A stretch of 17,692 nt of DNA from an uncultured Lachnospiraceae bacterium. Its GTDB lineage: Bacteria; Bacillota; Clostridia; Lachnospirales; Lachnospiraceae. A program made the translations under genes and the position numbers. The stretch spans positions 1 through 17,692 of the forward strand of contig CAKRLN010000012.1 of NCBI GenBank assembly GCA_934359535.1, given 5' to 3'. Shown here in pieces: positions 6,295 to 13,403 of this stretch; positions within the stretch are counted from its first letter, which is position 1, and each line of letters begins with the position of its first letter. Under the pieces are notes generated by a model. That model made no database searches, had not been told where the DNA came from, and saw only the letters and a list, made by a program, of their open reading frames with translations.

Positions 6295-6921
6295 TTATTT
6301 TGCATCCATTAATTTACGAAACTCCAAAATCATTTTTACACAGTCATCTGTAGAGAGCTTGCTTGTATTTAAACAAAGATCGTAGCTCTTTGAATCGCCC
6401 CATTTTTTACAGGTATAGTAGTTGTAATAGCTTGCACGCTGCTTATCCTGTTTCTGAGCCATGTCCTTTGCCTTTTGTTCTGTAATATTCAGATTCTTGC
6501 TGATTCTCTTTGCACGGTCATCCATATCAGCATGAATAAATACATTCAAGCACTGTGGATTGGATGCTAATGCATAATCTGCGCAACGACCGACAATAAC
6601 ACAGGATTCACTTTCTGCAATCTTCTTGATTGTTTCAAACTGCGCAAGAAATACCTTATGATTTAAAGGCATATCAAGAAACGGTGCGGTAGAATAACTG
6701 CCTGCGGAATAAGTATCCATAACAAGTGAGTACAAAAAACTGCTTGTTGGTTTCTCATCATGATTCTCAAATATTTCTTCACAAAAACCGGAATCTTTTG
6801 CTGCCTGTTGCAACAATTCTTTATCATAGAGCTTAATACCAAGTTCAGCGGCAAGTTTCTGGCCTACCTCTTTTCCCCCACTGCCAAATTCGCGACCAAT
6901 TGTATAAATCTTATTACTCAT
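6295..6921 (-). CDS. Cytidylate-kinase-like family protein
   Basis: This 208-residue P-loop protein begins MSNKIYTIGREFGSGGKEVG. The glycine-rich GREFGSGGK loop (9-17) is the nucleotide-binding site of the cytidylate kinase-like family common in Clostridia. IVGRCADYAL (about 109-118) and VFIHADMDDRAKRI (about 127-140) match the NMP-binding and lid regions of that fold. It is distinct from housekeeping Cmk, and the family's real substrate is not established, so no gene symbol is given. AGGAAAGGG precedes the start, 11 nt upstream. A promoter with TATAAT lies at 6978-7005 and a terminator about 93 nt after the stop, so it is probably transcribed alone, although read-through from rluD is possible. 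Confidence 0.85.
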   Translation of the reverse strand: MSNKIYTIGREFGSGGKEVGQKLAAELGIKLYDKELLQQAAKDSGFCEEIFENHDEKPTSSFLYSLVMDTYSAGSYSTAPFLDMPLNHKVFLAQFETIKKIAESESCVIVGRCADYALASNPQCLNVFIHADMDDRAKRISKNLNITEQKAKDMAQKQDKQRASYYNYYTCKKWGDSKSYDLCLNTSKLSTDDCVKMILEFRKLMDAK

Positions 6922-6977
6922 AGATCTTCACGCCCTTTCCTAAGATGCCGATGCAACTTATAATGATCTTTATTTAA

Positions 6978-7005
6978 ATTATACCATTTATTGGTGTAAT
7001 TTCAA
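6978..7005 (-). promoter_or_regulatory. Promoter of the cytidylate-kinase-like gene
   Basis: On the minus strand TTGAAA (7005-7000) and a perfect TATAAT (6983-6978), preceded by TGG (extended -10), are 16 nt apart. This is the only non-coding space between rluD and the kinase-like gene. Confidence 0.6.
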
Positions 7006-7022
7006 CCTTTTTGACAGAATAT

Positions 7023-7931
7023 TTACAATTTGGCGAGCAAGTCCTCGAAATATTTTGGCAGAGGTGCCGAAAATTCCATATATTCTTTTGTCCTTGGATG
7101 TACAAAACCGATTGTCTTTGCATGTAATGTTTGACCTTGCAGATTTTTAAATGGACTATTTTTGGAATAAAGGTTATCACCAAGGAGCGGGTGTCCAATG
7201 CTTGCCATATGGACGCGGATCTGATGGGTGCGTCCGGTTTCAAGCTGAAACTGCATGTACGTATATTTTCCAAAGCGCTTTAAGACTTTATAATGTGTAA
7301 TGGCTGGTTTTCCATTTTTTTCATTAATCGCCATTTTTTTCCGGTCAATTGGATGACGACCGATGGGGGCATCGATGGTTCCTTCCTCTTCTTTTACATT
7401 TCCACAGACGATTCCGACATAAATGCGATTACAGGAATGCGCCTTGATCTGTTCTGCTATTGCTACATGGCTGATGTCATTTTTACAGACGATCAGGGAG
7501 CCAGTTGTGTCCATGTCGATCCGGTGTACGATTCCTGGACGGATTTCGCCATTAATGCCACTGAGCGAGTCCTTGCAGTGATACATGATCGCATTAACGA
7601 GGGTACCGGAAGTATGACCTGCTGATGGATGTACGACCATTCCCTTCGGTTTATTTACAATCAGGATATCGTCATCTTCATAAAGAATATCCAGTGGAAT
7701 GTCTTCCGGTTCGATTGCTGTTTCTGTTGCATCTGGAAAAGTAATCTCGACAAGATCCGCTGTCTGCACTTTGTAATTTGATTTTTCCAGTTTTCCATTT
7801 ATAAGGATCATCTGGTCTTTGATTTGTTTTTGAAAAAAAGAACGGGAAAAATCCGGATAAATAATACTGAGATATTTATCCAGACGTTCCCCATTCGAAT
7901 CGGCAGTTACCTGAAATTGTTCTTTCTTCAT
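7023..7931 (-). CDS. rluD: RluD-type ribosomal large subunit pseudouridine synthase
   Basis: This 302-residue enzyme of the RluA/RluD family converts specific uridines of 23S rRNA to pseudouridine. An S4 RNA-binding domain occupies about 13-65 (ERLDKYLS ... ILINGK). The catalytic domain follows, with NKPKGMVVHPS (93-103), catalytic Asp139 in the HRID motif (HRIDMDTTG; HRLDxxTSG is the usual form) and ETGRTHQIRVH near the C-terminus. The target position cannot be assigned from sequence; RluD-type enzymes next to lspA are the usual Firmicutes arrangement (B. subtilis YlyB). It starts 27 nt after lspA with an AAAGGAA ribosome binding site and is the last gene of the sepF cluster; no terminator is seen after it. 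Confidence 0.93.
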   Translation of the reverse strand: MKKEQFQVTADSNGERLDKYLSIIYPDFSRSFFQKQIKDQMILINGKLEKSNYKVQTADLVEITFPDATETAIEPEDIPLDILYEDDDILIVNKPKGMVVHPSAGHTSGTLVNAIMYHCKDSLSGINGEIRPGIVHRIDMDTTGSLIVCKNDISHVAIAEQIKAHSCNRIYVGIVCGNVKEEEGTIDAPIGRHPIDRKKMAINEKNGKPAITHYKVLKRFGKYTYMQFQLETGRTHQIRVHMASIGHPLLGDNLYSKNSPFKNLQGQTLHAKTIGFVHPRTKEYMEFSAPLPKYFEDLLAKL

Positions 7932-7958
7932 AATGGTAAATTCCTTTTTTTAATAATT

Positions 7959-8561
7959 TTAATTCCTGTCGGAATCCTTGTTTGCTTTGTTTTTTGATGG
8001 AAATACAGCCTCAAAATCCTCTTCTTTATAATAAAAAAGAACAAGAACGATAAGAAGAACTGCTCCAACCGTAACATAGATATCAGCAACATTAAAAATT
8101 GGGAAATAAATCAGGGAAAAATAAAAGAAGTCAATGACATAATGACGTCCCATACGATCAATAAAATTGCCGATGGCTCCTGCAATAAAAAGCTGTAGTA
8201 CCACATCAATCCAAAGGAAACGCCTATTGTCCGGGATTTTCAGATCTATGAGTACGATAATAACAACGGCCGCAATGGTAAATAATGCAAAAAATCCCAT
8301 TTTCCAGGCAAGCAGAGCCTCCGGATGTTCCACAAAATAGGAAAAATGAAAAATCTGATTTAAAATGGAAACCGGATCTTTTCCAAACGCAGCACTTGTA
8401 TTTTCCAGATAGCGAAGCTCAAATACATCAGGAATCAATATAAAAGCAGCTTTCCCTTTTAATGCTGCCTGTGCAAGAATTTTGGTAATCTGATCAAAAA
8501 CAACAAGGACGGCAATTAGGATTACAGCCTGTGCAATTTTTATCTGGGACTTTTTTCTCAT
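7959..8561 (-). CDS. lspA: Lipoprotein signal peptidase (signal peptidase II)
   Basis: LspA is a membrane aspartyl protease that cuts prolipoproteins in front of the lipid-modified cysteine. Four membrane segments are visible. Motifs in order: DQITK (23-27), LENTSAAFG (52-60), AGAIGNFIDR (127-136), catalytic Asp144 (YVIDFF) and catalytic Asp160 (FNVADIY). At 200 residues it is longer than the usual 150-170. The extra length lies between the second motif and the next membrane segment (about 61-88) and in a charged C-terminal tail. Ser56 stands where most members have Gly (ENxGAAF). A strong AAAGGAG site precedes the start. A substrate candidate, the lipoprotein carboxypeptidase at 12386, is in the same window. 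Confidence 0.94.
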   Translation of the reverse strand: MRKKSQIKIAQAVILIAVLVVFDQITKILAQAALKGKAAFILIPDVFELRYLENTSAAFGKDPVSILNQIFHFSYFVEHPEALLAWKMGFFALFTIAAVVIIVLIDLKIPDNRRFLWIDVVLQLFIAGAIGNFIDRMGRHYVIDFFYFSLIYFPIFNVADIYVTVGAVLLIVLVLFYYKEEDFEAVFPSKNKANKDSDRN

Positions 8562-8574
8562 AGTTACTGCTCCT

Positions 8575-9327
8575 TTATATGTAGTATAAAAAACGAACCT
8601 TTAAGCGGCCTTTTTTGCTGATTTCCTGATTTGTTTCAAAGCGAAACCTTCCATAGCCCCGGACAGAAAGTATGCTATCCGATGTACAGCTCTGATTGCA
8701 ATTTGTAATACACTTTCCATTTAAAAATACTTTTTCAGAAAGAAGCAGCTCTGCAGCCTGGGAGCGGGATAAATGATATGCCTTCGCAATAATACAATCG
8801 ATCCGGTTTGATGCAACCATGTCGTTATGCTCTTTCAGATCGGGGGTAACAGAAAAATTCTGTAAATCATGCAATTCTTCCAAATGCACCATCGTATGCC
8901 GAATCTGTGATAATTCCTGGATAAGAAAGCCTGCAATTGCCTCATCTGCAAACAGATAAAAGGAATGCTCCTTTTTTACAATATCCCCAAGCTTACTACG
9001 GTCAATTCCAAGACTCATAAGAGCACCAAGCACATCCCGGTGTGACAGATCTTCTGCATATTTCGGGTAAAGCGGGGAAATGTGAATTACAGAAATGGGA
9101 TATTTCCACTCATAACAAAGAGCATCAGGGATGAATGCGATCATCTGACGCTCTGCATTTTCATAGCCGCCAAAAGCCTTTGAACAGGTGTAATACAGCG
9201 ATTTTGAGCTATGATAAATATTCTGTTCATTTAAATTTAAAAAATCACTGAAGGTTACAATGTCCTTCAGTGATGCCTGATTGGAAAGGTCAATCAGGCG
9301 CTTTTTACATAAATCCTGTTCATTCAT
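8575..9327 (-). CDS. ylmH: YlmH-type S4-domain RNA-binding protein
   Basis: This 250-residue protein has a C-terminal S4 domain (about 170-225) containing RIDCIIAKAYHLSRSQAAELL followed by VFLNGK, and a YlmH-like N-terminal region with FIPD and the YPISVIHISPLYPKYAEDLSHRD stretch. Bacillus YlmH binds the large ribosomal subunit and has been tied to rescue of stalled ribosomes; its location in the division cluster is conserved. The frame is open back to 9399, but the first 24 codons overlap sepF and look non-native. The ATG at 9327, 4 nt after the sepF stop, gives the family length. It lacks a good ribosome binding site, so translation is probably coupled to sepF. lspA follows after 13 nt. Confidence 0.88.
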   Translation of the reverse strand: MNEQDLCKKRLIDLSNQASLKDIVTFSDFLNLNEQNIYHSSKSLYYTCSKAFGGYENAERQMIAFIPDALCYEWKYPISVIHISPLYPKYAEDLSHRDVLGALMSLGIDRSKLGDIVKKEHSFYLFADEAIAGFLIQELSQIRHTMVHLEELHDLQNFSVTPDLKEHNDMVASNRIDCIIAKAYHLSRSQAAELLLSEKVFLNGKCITNCNQSCTSDSILSVRGYGRFRFETNQEISKKGRLKVRFLYYI

Positions 9328-9331
9328 AAGC

Positions 9332-9844
9332 TTACAATGTTGTTCCTGGAAGATCAAAAGCATCCATAATGTTCTGGAAATCCCCGGAAATGTCAACACT
9401 TGCAGGGGTTATAATGAATATGTAATTGGAGACCTTCTGAAGATTTCCATTGATTGCGAAACAGGACCCAGAGGTAAAATCAATAATTCTCTGGGCAATT
9501 TCAACATCCAGTCCCTCTACATTTAATACAACCGTACGGTTATTTAAAAGTGTCTCCGTAATCTCGCGGGCATCCTCGACCGAGGTCGGTTTAATTACAC
9601 ATACCTCCATACCATTTCCTGCCTTTCTTGAATTCTTGCTGATTGGGGTAATCTTTGAGTTTGCCTTTGCAGACTTATCACGGCTGCCCCGATACTCTTC
9701 CTCTTCCTCACGGTGGAAGGATTTTCTTCTTGAGGCTTCTGCTTCCTCTTCTTCGTCATCTAAATAATCATCATTGTCGAAATCATAATCATCATCTTCA
9801 TCGTTTAGTCTCATTGCATTTAAAAACTTATCTACAAAGCTCAT
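9332..9844 (-). CDS. sepF: Cell division protein SepF
   Basis: SepF links FtsZ filaments to the membrane and shapes the septum. The 170-residue protein has an N-terminal amphipathic helix (MSFVDKFLNAMRL, a membrane anchor), a very acidic low-complexity linker (about 15-75, runs of Asp and Glu followed by Lys/Arg-rich patches) and the globular FtsZ-binding domain (about 78-160; VCVIKPTSVEDAREI, LNVEGLDVEIAQRIIDF and INGNLQKVSNYIFIITP). The linker makes it somewhat longer than B. subtilis SepF (about 150). AGGAG lies 6 nt before the ATG. It sits between yggS and ylmH, the conserved Firmicutes order, though ylmG is absent here. Confidence 0.95.
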   Translation of the reverse strand: MSFVDKFLNAMRLNDEDDDYDFDNDDYLDDEEEEAEASRRKSFHREEEEEYRGSRDKSAKANSKITPISKNSRKAGNGMEVCVIKPTSVEDAREITETLLNNRTVVLNVEGLDVEIAQRIIDFTSGSCFAINGNLQKVSNYIFIITPASVDISGDFQNIMDAFDLPGTTL

Positions 9845-9859
9845 TGCGCTCTCCTAGTT

Positions 9860-10552
9860 CTATTTATTATAATTTCTTTCTCCGAAAATTCCAGTTCCTA
9901 CACGAACCATGGTCGCGCCCTCTTCAATCGCAACGATATAGTCACCGGTCATTCCCATGGACAAAACATCCATGCTTACATTATCTATGTTTTCCTTCAT
10001 TATGTCAACAGATAATTGCCGGATCTGCCGGAAATACAGACGGTTATCTTCCGCATTCTCCACAAACGGCGCAATTGTCATAAGACCTTTGATATGGATA
10101 TTTGGAAAAGCTGCAATATCCCTGACAAGCTGAATGGTATCAGCTGCATTGATTCCAAATTTCGTTTCTTCATTTGCGATATTTACCTCAATCAGTATGT
10201 CACATTCGACCTGATGTTTTACAGCCTGTTTACTAATTTCCTGTGCCAGATGCAGACTGTCAACGGAATGGATCAATGTAGTTTTTCCGATTATATATTT
10301 GATCTTATTCGTCTGGAGATGCCCAATCATGTGCCAGTGGATATCGTTTGGAAGAACTTCTATTTTATCACACATTTCCTGTACTTTGTTTTCGCCAAAT
10401 TCACGGATTCCAGCATCATATACTTCCTGAAGCATCGGGACAGGCTTTGTTTTGCTGACGGCAATTAATGTAATGTCTTCCCTCTTTCGTCCTGCTTTTT
10501 CACATGCTTTTTGTATGTTCTCTTCTACTTTTTTCAAACGGTCTGTTAACAT
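9860..10552 (-). CDS. yggS: YggS/YlmE family pyridoxal-phosphate homeostasis protein
   Basis: This 230-residue PLP-binding protein has the alanine-racemase-like barrel fold. The cofactor lysine is Lys34 in AVSKTKP. Other signatures are FGENKVQE (53-60), WHMIGHLQTNK and the C-terminal SMGMTGDYIVAIEEGATMVRVGTGIFGER. Members hold and buffer PLP rather than catalyse a known reaction; loss disturbs vitamin B6 and amino-acid pools in several bacteria. The Bacillus name is ylmE, and its place directly before sepF is conserved. An AAGGA site is 12 nt upstream. The HlyD-like gene ends 30 nt before it and sepF starts 15 nt after it, so all are probably in one transcript. Confidence 0.94.
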   Translation of the reverse strand: MLTDRLKKVEENIQKACEKAGRKREDITLIAVSKTKPVPMLQEVYDAGIREFGENKVQEMCDKIEVLPNDIHWHMIGHLQTNKIKYIIGKTTLIHSVDSLHLAQEISKQAVKHQVECDILIEVNIANEETKFGINAADTIQLVRDIAAFPNIHIKGLMTIAPFVENAEDNRLYFRQIRQLSVDIMKENIDNVSMDVLSMGMTGDYIVAIEEGATMVRVGTGIFGERNYNK

Positions 10553-10582
10553 CTATTTATTACGTCCTTTCATAAAATAATC

Positions 10583-11974
10583 TTATTGAATTACAAGCTG
10601 ATCCTCATGTACCTTGCTGCCATCGAGAGCAATATGGTCATAGAGGGAAATGCCATATGATGTTCCGGTCTGAACAATGGCATATTCATCATTCTGATAG
10701 AGGATATTGATCTGTTTGAATATCGCGTATCCTTTGTTGATATTATAAACACCTTTTAAAGTTGCAATATCCGTGCCAACCGTATAGGTGGAAGAAGAAT
10801 CGCTTTTTACGATAGAATCGCCGCTTGAAACCGACTCATCATCAATATAATAAGCGGTATCTGTCTCATAATAAATGGTTGGAGTTACAAGTGTTACATC
10901 CGATTTACTTCCTTCCGGAGCCTTTACAAGAATAGAATAATCCGAAGAGTCTGCTCCCTGCGTAAAATATTCTTTCGGAACTGCATAGAAATCTTTTTCC
11001 GTAATTGCAGAATTCGGAATTTTTAATCCGCTTTCTTCATTTAACAGAAGTTCGACATTCATATAACGCTCCGATGCATAGCGTACCATGGAATTTGTAA
11101 ATGAAAGATTCATATAATATCCATCGTCCTTTTGAAAAATGGTGTAGGATGCATTTGCTTTCTGGTTGTCCTTACAGAAACGAACCTGAATATAGTTGTC
11201 ATCTCCAAGACTTTCTGCTAATTCCTGTGAAATGCGGATGATCACATTCCAGTTTTCGCTTTTCACAAGCTTATAGGCAGGTTCTCCGTCAGAAACAGTG
11301 GTCCGTGTATTTAAGGTCGTTTTGCTGTAGGTTGTCGGGTCCAGCATATCCGTAGTAAAATCATCTGTTGTTTTTCCTTCAAAGCCGTCCACATAATAAA
11401 GAACAACCCCAGGATTTGTGGAGGTTTCTTTAAAAAAAGTACCATTTCCCATCGCAGTATTAACCTGGTCAGAAAGATCATTTAATGCTGTTGTATTTAG
11501 CGTCTGGGAAAGCTGCGAATTCATGTCATTTTTAAAGGAGTATACATCATAAAAATCATTTGCATGATAGGTTGCGGTAAAGGTGTCGATCTTTTCCGAG
11601 ATCGTACCAAGCTCCGCTGTGGATAAGGTTGATCCGTCCTGTGCCGCTGCCGTAATTTCTGTAGAAATTCCACCATCGCTATCAACAGAATAGATCACAT
11701 CTTTCGTGGAAACTTTAGATCCATTTTTGATGTAATAATTTACAGAACCAGCATGATCGGTATTTATAACCTCTTCATCCCTTAAAATGAGTCCTTTATA
11801 GATATGATTTGTTGCAATGGTTCCCTGCTCTACCTGATATTCAGAAACCTGTTCCGTAGTCAGATAAACAAACAGATTAAAGATTACATATATAATGATA
11901 ATCGCAAAAATAACCACACCAATATTGATCGAAAGTGGTTTTCTGTATTTAACAATTTTATTATTTTTTGCCAA
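10583..11974 (-). CDS. HlyD-like membrane-anchored protein of the sepF cluster, function unknown
   Basis: This 463-residue protein has a basic cytoplasmic tail (1-14), one membrane segment (about 15-38) and a large extracytoplasmic part. A half-motif like the biotinyl-lipoyl barrel of HlyD-type adaptors is seen around 57-102 (GLILRDEEVI ... GSVNYYIKNGSKV), then a helical, possibly coiled-coil stretch (about 115-170), then beta-rich segments ending in a second barrel-like region (KGVYNINKGYAIFKQI). No transporter partner gene is adjacent. The longest frame starts at a GTG (11983) that lies inside GAGGTGA, a 7-base match to the 16S tail; the TTG at 11974, 5 nt after it, is the better start. It heads the cluster yggS-sepF-ylmH-lspA-rluD, which suggests but does not prove an envelope or division role. 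Confidence 0.75.
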   Translation of the reverse strand: MAKNNKIVKYRKPLSINIGVVIFAIIIIYVIFNLFVYLTTEQVSEYQVEQGTIATNHIYKGLILRDEEVINTDHAGSVNYYIKNGSKVSTKDVIYSVDSDGGISTEITAAAQDGSTLSTAELGTISEKIDTFTATYHANDFYDVYSFKNDMNSQLSQTLNTTALNDLSDQVNTAMGNGTFFKETSTNPGVVLYYVDGFEGKTTDDFTTDMLDPTTYSKTTLNTRTTVSDGEPAYKLVKSENWNVIIRISQELAESLGDDNYIQVRFCKDNQKANASYTIFQKDDGYYMNLSFTNSMVRYASERYMNVELLLNEESGLKIPNSAITEKDFYAVPKEYFTQGADSSDYSILVKAPEGSKSDVTLVTPTIYYETDTAYYIDDESVSSGDSIVKSDSSSTYTVGTDIATLKGVYNINKGYAIFKQINILYQNDEYAIVQTGTSYGISLYDHIALDGSKVHEDQLVIQ

Positions 11975-11979
11975 GTAAT

Positions 11980-11986
11980 TCACCTC
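11980..11986 (-). promoter_or_regulatory. Ribosome binding site that decides a TTG start
   Basis: GAGGTGA on the minus strand matches the 16S rRNA tail complement over seven bases and overlaps the in-frame GTG at 11983-11981, which therefore cannot be the efficient start. Five nt later comes TTG (11974). Confidence 0.7.
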
Positions 11987-12003
11987 GCTGCAATATATAG
12001 TCT

Positions 12004-12032
12004 AGTTTATCATTTCCTAAAAAAAATTACAA
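12004..12032 (-). promoter_or_regulatory. Candidate promoter of the HlyD-like/sepF cluster
   Basis: On the minus strand TTGTAA (12032-12027) and TAAACT (12009-12004), with TGA directly before the -10, are separated by 17 nt that include eight T. It lies 30 nt before the TTG start. Confidence 0.45.
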
Positions 12033-12130
12033 TAAAACAGTCAGAAATTATCAAGCATGTATATTTTAGCTGCGCTGTGTATATTCTAATTGTGTGAAAT
12101 CAGAATGAAAAATTCAGGAGGAAGGCAAAC

Positions 12131-12337
12131 ATGAAATGGCTTGACTATACGTTACTCACACTGGCAATCATTGGATGTATCAACTGGGGACTGATCGGAT
12201 TTTTCCGTCTGGATCTGGTAGCCTTTTTGTTTGGGGATATGTCATGGCTGTCACGTATTATTTATGCGCTCGTCGGCTTAAGCGGATTATATCTGATCAG
12301 CTTCTATGGACGTTTAAAATCTGTGGATGAAAATTAA
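12131..12337 (+). CDS. DUF378 family small membrane protein
   Basis: This 68-residue protein has two membrane segments (about 5-26 and 40-59) and the pattern of the DUF378 family: AIIGCINWGLIGF, DLVAFLFG, then SRIIYALVGLSGLYLI. Its function is unknown in all members I know of. A strong AGGAGGAAGG site (12116-12125) lies just before the ATG. It stands alone on the plus strand between two minus-strand clusters. No clear promoter was found in 12033-12115, and it ends just before a hairpin that is oriented for the opposite strand but could also stop its transcript. Confidence 0.9.
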   Translation: MKWLDYTLLTLAIIGCINWGLIGFFRLDLVAFLFGDMSWLSRIIYALVGLSGLYLISFYGRLKSVDEN

Positions 12338-12340
12338 ACT

Positions 12341-12368
12341 AAAAACCCGGGTGCGAAAAAGCACCCGG
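12341..12368 (-). terminator. Terminator of the mrdA-min-rodA-mgsA-dac cluster
   Basis: The perfect 8-bp stem CCGGGTGC/GCACCCGG (12347-12354 with 12361-12368) has a six-base loop and, on the minus strand, is followed by GTTTTTAG. It starts 18 nt after the carboxypeptidase stop. On the plus strand no T run follows. Confidence 0.85.
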
Positions 12369-12385
12369 AAATAACACAAAGCTCA

Positions 12386-13390
12386 TTATGTGGCAGCAAA
12401 ACCTGTTAAGATCTCACTCATAAGAAGATAAAGATTCAAACGGCAGTCTGCTTTGAAAACAATACTTACAATCTTCTGTCCCTGTGGATTGATAGAATAC
12501 AGAACAAGACAATATCCGGCTTCATTGGTTGTTCCGGTTTTGCCTCCGATGATCTGAAATCCTTCCGGGGTCTTAAACGCACCGGTCAGATATCCGTTCG
12601 TATTGTGCCAGGAATTTGTTACCTGATTACCAGCCTTATCGGTATAGACCGCATCATGGTAGGTTGTACTGATCAGATCAACAAAGGTCTGCTCCTGCAA
12701 AGCGGCAGAAAAAATCAGGTACATATCATAAACCGTCGTATAATGGTCATCATCCGGAAGACCATTGGCATTTACATAATGTGTATGGGTTGCACCAAGA
12801 CGATTTGCTTCCTTATTCATCTCTTCTGCAAAAGCAGCAACGCTTCCAGAATAGTAATCCGCTAACATGATGGCAGCATCATTTCCACTTGGAAGCATAA
12901 GACCGTACAAAAGGTCGCGGACGCTGATAACATCTCCTTCTTTTAAATGAGCAACGGATGAGTCAGACGGCTGGTCGACAGCTTCTGCATTAACCGTAAC
13001 CATATCATCCAGATTGGCATTGCGGACTATGATATATGCGGTCATGATTTTTGTCGTACTGGCCGGGTATAATTTCTCATAAATGTTCTGATTATAAAGA
13101 ACTTCTTTTGTGTCAAGATTAAATACGCCTGTTCCCTCTGCTACCCAGGAATCCACATCATCGGTTCCAAAATTTGTAGCATCGGTAACACAGAGATCAT
13201 TTGCAAAATAACTGGTCTGCCCATTATCTGCAACCGATGTACTTGCGATGGACGAAGAATAAATATTGTATGGGTCAGAAAAGCCAGTATCCTGTCCCCC
13301 GCATCCGGTCACAAAAACAGCTGTTATGCATATAAGACATAACAGTTGTTTGCGAACGGAGCCTTTGATTGATTTAATTAAAGCTTTCAT
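12386..13390 (-). CDS. Lipoprotein D-alanyl-D-alanine carboxypeptidase (PBP5/DacF type, S11 family)
   Basis: This S11-family enzyme removes the terminal D-Ala from peptidoglycan side chains. The 334-residue protein has a type II signal peptide: basic N-terminus, hydrophobic core (about 16-28) and lipobox VTGC with Cys30. The catalytic motifs are Ser111-x-x-Lys114 (ASTTK), Ser168-Gly-Asn170 (PSGND) and Lys284-Thr-Gly (GGKTGTTN). Most PBP5/DacF proteins have a further C-terminal beta domain with an anchoring amphipathic helix; this one stops about 50 residues after KTG, so the lipid probably replaces that anchor. A longer frame from 13438 overlaps mgsA. GGGAG 5 nt before the ATG at 13390 supports the shorter start, 13 nt after mgsA. 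It is the last gene of its cluster. Confidence 0.9.
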   Translation of the reverse strand: MKALIKSIKGSVRKQLLCLICITAVFVTGCGGQDTGFSDPYNIYSSSIASTSVADNGQTSYFANDLCVTDATNFGTDDVDSWVAEGTGVFNLDTKEVLYNQNIYEKLYPASTTKIMTAYIIVRNANLDDMVTVNAEAVDQPSDSSVAHLKEGDVISVRDLLYGLMLPSGNDAAIMLADYYSGSVAAFAEEMNKEANRLGATHTHYVNANGLPDDDHYTTVYDMYLIFSAALQEQTFVDLISTTYHDAVYTDKAGNQVTNSWHNTNGYLTGAFKTPEGFQIIGGKTGTTNEAGYCLVLYSINPQGQKIVSIVFKADCRLNLYLLMSEILTGFAAT

Positions 13391-13403
13391 ACATACTCCC
13401 AAA

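Noticed and set aside
9450..10083. Plus-strand open frames opposite sepF and yggS
   Set aside because: They mirror the acidic low-complexity linker and other codons of sepF and yggS, giving Ser/His/Leu-rich translations without ribosome binding sites.
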